Source: Desulfobacteraceae bacterium
GTDB lineage: Bacteria; Desulfobacterota; Desulfobacteria; Desulfobacterales; SURF-15
Assembly (NCBI GenBank): GCA_003599475.1
Contig: QZKK01000091.1
Span: 1-26,337 of the forward strand
DNA: 26,337 bases
Direction of reading: 5' to 3'
Each line of letters begins with the position of its first letter. Position 1 is the first letter of the stretch. The position numbers were made by a program, and so were the translations under genes. The notes beneath the pieces were generated by a model, which worked only from the letters and a program-made list of their open reading frames with translations, had not been told where the DNA came from and ran no database searches. Positions 23,798 through 26,337 of this stretch are shown here, piece after piece.

Positions 23798-24064
23798 TTA
23801 TATGTTGTTGGAGCCACAACATTTTTTGTATTTCTTTCCACTCCCGCAAGGACAAGGTTCATTACGACCAATTCGTTCTGTCCTTACAGCTTGTGGCGGA
23901 TTTAACAGTTTTTCCAAATCGGAAATGTCTTCTGGTTTATCATGTTCAAATCCAATGATATAGTGCCATCCATTCTTTGCGCATGTTTCGGCAACGTACT
24001 TTGCCATTTCATCTGTGTGAACCCTGACAATTACTGGTCTTTTTTCAGATCCTAATTTTGCCAT
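23798..24064 (-). CDS. SWIM/SEC-C metal-binding motif protein (PBPRA1643-like, cassette)
   Basis: 88 residues. The C-terminus carries a complete SEC-C zinc-binding motif, [19 protein letters not shown], with Cys71, Cys73, Cys82 and Cys83 as ligands. This is the motif that ends SecA and occurs in many small proteins. The N-terminal 60 residues ([20 protein letters not shown] then [20 protein letters not shown]) match the small 'SWIM/SEC-C metal-binding motif protein, PBPRA1643 family', which is of unknown function. The motif suggests an interaction with ribosome- or Sec-related partners only by analogy. The start is ATG 24064, with GGAAATG 11 nt upstream. It stands alone in its cassette, with attC site 5 on its 3' side and site 6 on its 5' side. 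Confidence 0.85.
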   Translation of the reverse strand: MAKLGSEKRPVIVRVHTDEMAKYVAETCAKNGWHYIIGFEHDKPEDISDLEKLLNPPQAVRTERIGRNEPCPCGSGKKYKKCCGSNNI

Positions 24065-24085
24065 TATTGCTACATTTCCTTAATT

Positions 24086-24172
24086 TGCTAACGAAAAATT
24101 AACCGGAGCGGCTCCCGGATACTCGAATGAAGAGAGGCGCTGTTCCGCGTCCGGTTCAATGTTTGGTTCGAC
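24086..24172 (-). other. attC site 6 (after the PhzF cassette)
   Basis: 87 bp. Outer boxes TGCTAAC (24086-24092) and GTTCGAC (24166-24172). Arms ATTAACCGGA and TCCGGTTCAAT are complementary with one unpaired base. The right box GTTCGAC is the exact complement of the left box GTCGAAC of the next site (24996), as expected if a cassette was inserted by exchange at those boxes. Confidence 0.75.
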
Positions 24173-24175
24173 GTC

Positions 24176-24976
24176 CTATATGGTAATCATTCCTTCCATG
24201 TAAAGAGCAGCTCTACCGGATATTCTGACACGTTCGCCTGCGTTTCTGCAAAACAACTCTCCTCCTCGCTTCGACACCTGGAAAGCGTGCAAAACATTCT
24301 TCCCAAGCACGCTTGCCCAGTAGGGAACGAGAAGGCAATGCGCAGATCCGGTTACCGGGTCTTCCGCTATACCGACACGGGGCGCAAAGTACCGTGATAC
24401 GAAATCGCTCCGATCGCCTTTGGCTGTAATGATAGCACCCCTGCACTCGACTCGGGAAAGTGCCCCGAAATCGGGTTGCACTCCTCGAACGGCATTCTCG
24501 CTGGACAATACCGCCATCACCACGATCCGGTCTCCCTTCGGTTTGAAACCGAATACTATTTCCGGTGTAACTCCCAAGGCCTCATTGAGGCCGGCAGGCG
24601 AAGCCTGATCGCAAGCAGCTCTGGCAGGAAAGTCCATGTCAAGGAGGTCATCGCGCCTGGTCACGACAAGTTGTCCGCTCTTTCGTGTCTCAAATCGGAT
24701 GGTATCCGCTGGCCATTGTCGATTGGCAAACAGAACAAAGGCGCTCGCCAGTGTTGCGTGTCCGCAAAGTGGGACTTCCGTAACCGGAGTAAACCATCGC
24801 AGGTCAAAGCCGTAATCATTCTGGACAAGGAAAGCTGTCTCGGACAAATTGTTTTCCGCTGCGATGGATTGCAGATACTTGTCATCAATCCATGATTCCA
24901 GAATACAAACAGCCGCCGGATTACCGGAGAAAACCTCCGAGGTAAAGGCATCAACTTGGTAGATGGGTATTTTCAT
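24176..24976 (-). CDS. PhzF family isomerase (cassette)
   Basis: 266 residues, full length for the family. PhzF-fold enzymes are two-domain diaminopimelate-epimerase-like isomerases; PhzF itself isomerises DHHA in phenazine synthesis, but most members have unknown substrates. N-terminal PIYQVDAFTSEVFSGNPAAV is diagnostic. Catalytic Glu46 sits in NNLSETAFLV, CGHATLASAF is at residues 71-80, and the C-terminal DPVTGSAH (206-213) completes the active site. GGAAG precedes ATG 24976. Its TAG stop is 4 nt from the right box of attC site 6, and site 7 starts 19 nt before the gene. It is the largest cassette gene in the window (about 890 bp with its attC). No phenazine genes are nearby, so the role is not phenazine synthesis. 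Confidence 0.93.
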   Translation of the reverse strand: MKIPIYQVDAFTSEVFSGNPAAVCILESWIDDKYLQSIAAENNLSETAFLVQNDYGFDLRWFTPVTEVPLCGHATLASAFVLFANRQWPADTIRFETRKSGQLVVTRRDDLLDMDFPARAACDQASPAGLNEALGVTPEIVFGFKPKGDRIVVMAVLSSENAVRGVQPDFGALSRVECRGAIITAKGDRSDFVSRYFAPRVGIAEDPVTGSAHCLLVPYWASVLGKNVLHAFQVSKRGGELFCRNAGERVRISGRAALYMEGMITI

Positions 24977-24995
24977 TTTTCTTCCATTCCCTGTG

Positions 24996-25053
24996 TCGAA
25001 CGAGTTGCTGAGGGGCGCTGCTTTTTCGCGTCCCCTCCAGCAAACTGTTATGT
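24996..25053 (-). other. attC site 7 (after the cassette gene at 25062), the clearest site
   Basis: 58 bp. Outer boxes GTCGAAC (24996-25002) and GTTATGT (25047-25053). Arms AGTTGCTGAGGGG and CCCCTCCAGCAAACT pair almost fully, with one unpaired base and a small GCGC-containing loop. This is the compact textbook form. Confidence 0.8.
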
Positions 25054-25061
25054 CAAAGATA

Positions 25062-25427
25062 TTAGTATGACATTAACTTTTCCAGAACAAATTTTGAGAT
25101 AAATTTTGGAATGTTTAGACAATTTTTGGAAAAAATTTCAATTATTCTCTCTTTTTCAAAATGACCATCCATCAATAGTATTGGTATGCTCTTATAATTA
25201 CCAATACTGTTTAAATCCTCTCCATCGTCTACTCGATTGTGTTTAAATCCATAATTCTTTTTCCATGTTAAAGCATGGAAATTTTGAATTTTATCATAAC
25301 AGAGTTGAAATGAATCTATTCGATTTTCAAGATCGACCCAAACTGTCAAATCAATATCATGATCGAAAAACCAGCGGCGCTTTAATTCATTTTTATATTG
25401 ACTAACATTTTTTATTTCATAGAGCAT
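25062..25427 (-). CDS. Cassette protein of unknown function, AT-rich
   Basis: 121 residues from ATG 25427, with a weak GGGAAA upstream; the frame is open to GTG 25448, which lies in the box of the next attC. The sequence is AT-rich, clearly lower in G+C than neighbouring cassettes, which points to a different donor. Protein features: MLYEIKNVSQYKNELKRRWF, an acidic strand DHDIDLTVWVDLENRIDSFQ, then FHALTWKKNYGFKHNRVDDG and NYKSIPILLMDGHFEKERII. The DIDLTVWVD...IDSFQLCYDK stretch looks like a small beta-sheet protein. I do not recognise the family. Its TAA stop is 9 nt from attC site 7. Confidence 0.75.
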   Translation of the reverse strand: MLYEIKNVSQYKNELKRRWFFDHDIDLTVWVDLENRIDSFQLCYDKIQNFHALTWKKNYGFKHNRVDDGEDLNSIGNYKSIPILLMDGHFEKERIIEIFSKNCLNIPKFISKFVLEKLMSY

Positions 25428-25442
25428 TGTATTTCCCAATTC

Positions 25443-25529
25443 ACACAACGCTCAGGTTAACTAGCCGCGCCGAGGCACCTGATTGAAACCCCGACGGTTC
25501 TCGCAGCTTGGTTGAACCGGTTGTTCGCA
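25443..25529 (-). other. attC site 8 (after the antitoxin cassette)
   Basis: 87 bp. Outer boxes ACACAAC (25443-25449) and GTTCGCA (25523-25529). Arms GGTTAACTAGC and GCTTGGTTGAACC pair with one unpaired base. The truncated toxin frame reads straight through this site. Confidence 0.7.
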
Positions 25530-25629
25530 GCGGGCGATTTGTTTGGGCCATTGAATATGAGCTCAGGACCCTCAAAAACCGGCCATCATACAAATCTTCC
25601 AGCGCCGAAGAAAGCAGCTTGATTTTCAT
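25530..25629 (-). pseudogene. ParE-like toxin, truncated to its N-terminus at an attC site
   Basis: The start ATG 25629 overlaps the antitoxin stop (ATGA). The first 18 residues, MKIKLLSSALEDLYDGRF, match the usual start of ParE/RelE toxins of this kind ('KLLSSALEDLyDGrqFYe..'). After that the homology ends. The frame continues 44 more codons through attC site 8 to a TGA at 25441, giving an unrelated tail (LRVLSSYSMAQTNRPLRTTG). A normal toxin has about 95-100 residues, so more than 80 % is missing and the product should be inactive. The coordinates given cover the part before the attC site. Recombination or deletion at the attC is the likely cause. Confidence 0.7.
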
Positions 25630-25844
25630 TCGAATCGCTTTCTTAGTTCTTTTTTTGCGTCCTGCCAGTCCATAATGTTTTCTTGTCCTGATTTGAGCCG
25701 TTGATCTGTTTCCTGGAGCGCCTGATGATGCCAGTCAGGAGATTCGACTTGCTCCTCTTCCTTTGACAGATCTTCCCATATGGCTTCCATTACCCGAAGC
25801 TTCTCTTCTCTGGAAAGGTGTTGAATTTCGATGGAGTTAGACAT
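25626..25844 (-). CDS. Addiction-module antitoxin component (ParD-like, cassette)
   Basis: 72 residues. The sequence MSNSIEIQHLSREEKLRVME leading into AIWEDLSKEEEQVESPDWHH and ALQETDQRLKSGQENIMDWQ matches the short addiction-module antitoxin family (TIGR02574-type, 'l..eeKlrlmeaLWddL....pp.WH...L..r......G.....W...k..l'). Its partner is normally a ParE/RelE toxin coded just downstream with overlapping ATGA, and that arrangement is kept. Here the toxin is cut short by an attC, so the antitoxin is an orphan. AGGAG is 10 nt before ATG 25844. An orphan antitoxin could still neutralise related toxins elsewhere. Confidence 0.85.
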   Translation of the reverse strand: MSNSIEIQHLSREEKLRVMEAIWEDLSKEEEQVESPDWHHQALQETDQRLKSGQENIMDWQDAKKELRKRFE

Positions 25845-25914
25845 GGCGGGATCTCCTATTATTTTTTCAATTAAAATAACATGTTGTAAGAATGTTTGTC
25901 AAATTATGATCTTT

Positions 25915-25990
25915 TGCGAACGCATAATTAACGGCGCGGCCCATATGCTCAGGAAAAAGCGCCGATGTTGTTGCGCGTCCGCTCCAATGA
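25915..25990 (-). other. attC site 9, damaged (right outer box missing)
   Basis: Left box TGCGAAC (25915-25921), left arm ATTAACGGCGCGG and right arm GCGCGTCCGCTCCAATG can be seen. No GTTRRRY-like box follows; the sequence continues directly into the methyltransferase reading frame near 25990. The arms are nearly those of site 3 (22854). Confidence 0.6.
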
Positions 25991-26262
25991 AAAGCAGTAG
26001 CTGAAAACACACCATCAAATTTCTTTACGAAGTTCTGATAACTCTCAAAAGAGGTATTGATGATCCTGACCTTTGAGTATTCCTTCAATCTTGCTCTAGC
26101 TATTTCACACAAGGCAGTTCCTGGCTCAAGTGCGACAATATGGGGCTTCCAGTAGTCGGATATTTCTTGTGTTGCAACGCCTTGCCCTGAGCCTAGTTCA
26201 AGAATCAAGGAATCTTCTCCAAAGGTTTTGTACTTTGATATATCCCGTATTCCGGAAAGATT
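25991..26262 (-). pseudogene. SAM-dependent methyltransferase fragment
   Basis: The minus frame from about 26262 reads VKNLSGIRDISKYKTFGEDS, then LILELGSGQGVATQEISDYW, which is motif I (E.G.G.G) of class-I methyltransferases, followed by PHIVALEPGTALCEIARARL, SKVRIINTSFESYQ and FDGVFSATAFHW (motif IV region). After HW the homology stops exactly where the damaged attC arm begins; the frame then runs 41 codons through the site to a stop at 25867. Upstream the frame is closed by TAA at about 26277, and the usual N-terminus (about 30-40 residues) is missing in every frame up to the edge. Both ends are therefore damaged, although TTG 26208 could still start a short protein. Typical relatives have about 250 residues. 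Confidence 0.65.
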
Positions 26263-26337
26263 TTTAACAAACCCTTATTTTAAGAGGCTTCACGCATGAG
26301 AGCCAAAAAATGTGGTTACAGAAAAAAATTAGGAAAT

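Larger units (their letters stand above)
21136..26337 (-). mobile_element. Integron-type gene cassette array (partial, integrase not in window)
   Basis: At least nine small genes or gene pairs on the minus strand are separated by imperfect palindromes with attC architecture. Eight sites are reasonably complete (21771, 22292, 22854, 23252, 23670, 24086, 24996, 25443), one is damaged (25915) and one doubtful (21136). Each lies immediately 3' of a gene, on its low-coordinate side. In cassette arrays the integrase and attI lie upstream of the first cassette, which here means beyond 26337. Without that part it could also be a CALIN (attC cluster lacking an integrase). Sites differ widely in length and sequence, as in sedentary arrays assembled from many sources. 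The gene starts often lie 10-30 nt after the preceding site with their own ribosome sites. Confidence 0.8.

Noticed and set aside
24176..24976. Phenazine biosynthesis gene
   Set aside because: PhzF-fold enzymes mostly act outside phenazine pathways, and no other phz gene is present; only the family name is used.
21771..25529. Repeated palindromes read as a CRISPR array or as dispersed REP elements
   Set aside because: They are not of constant length or sequence, and genes rather than spacers lie between them. The RYYYAAC/GTTRRRY boxes with one unpaired arm base fit attC better.

Overview
This is a bacterial chromosome segment with moderate to high G+C. It most resembles Desulfobacterota (the former Deltaproteobacteria). 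That assignment is inference from gene style: a TAXI-type TRAP system, a GntR-linked TIM-barrel enzyme, an oversized transketolase-like protein, and noisy intergenic repeats. No rRNA or other taxonomic marker is present. No tRNA, rRNA, CRISPR array, insertion sequence or integrase gene was seen.

Left part (1-14 kb), mostly housekeeping. The minus strand carries a sugar-phosphate isomerase-like TIM barrel followed at once by a GntR/FadR-type regulator that runs off the left edge. Their shared promoter is flanked by two copies of an 11-bp GGTCtGACC-type palindrome, which suggests autoregulation. On the plus strand come a cytidylate kinase-like protein, RidA, a 785-residue transketolase-like enzyme, a nested inverted repeat, a small secreted protein, a small helical protein, an FRG-domain protein coupled to leuB, and a CorC/HlyC-type CNNM/CBS protein. 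Next are minus-strand efp with a TrpF-like TIM barrel that lacks the usual active-site Cys, then plus-strand guaA and a membrane-anchored coiled-coil protein.

Middle (14-19.7 kb): a minus-strand cluster made of a TAXI solute-binding protein, a fused TRAP permease, an EamA transporter, a carboxymuconolactone-decarboxylase-like protein and a second EamA transporter. It imports an unknown, probably carboxylate, solute. A sigma70-like promoter with an overlapping palindrome lies upstream.

Right part (19.9-26.3 kb), accessory DNA. A decayed zone holds a 5'-truncated LCAT-like hydrolase and a Phd antitoxin remnant. It is followed by at least nine small minus-strand gene units (21.2-26.3 kb), eight of them separated by imperfect palindromes of 57-116 bp. 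These palindromes have the layout of integron attC sites: outer RYYYAAC/GTTRRRY-like boxes, inner complementary arms with one unpaired base, and stop codons of the adjacent gene often inside or next to the outer box. I read this as a sedentary (chromosomal) integron cassette array, or an integrase-less attC cluster, whose integrase end would lie to the right of the window. Its cargo is BrnT plus partner, cupin, GNAT, three unknown proteins, SEC-C protein, PhzF-like enzyme, an antitoxin with a truncated ParE-like toxin, and a damaged methyltransferase. The array is the most interesting feature here, and several cassettes show scars of recombination between genes and attC sites.
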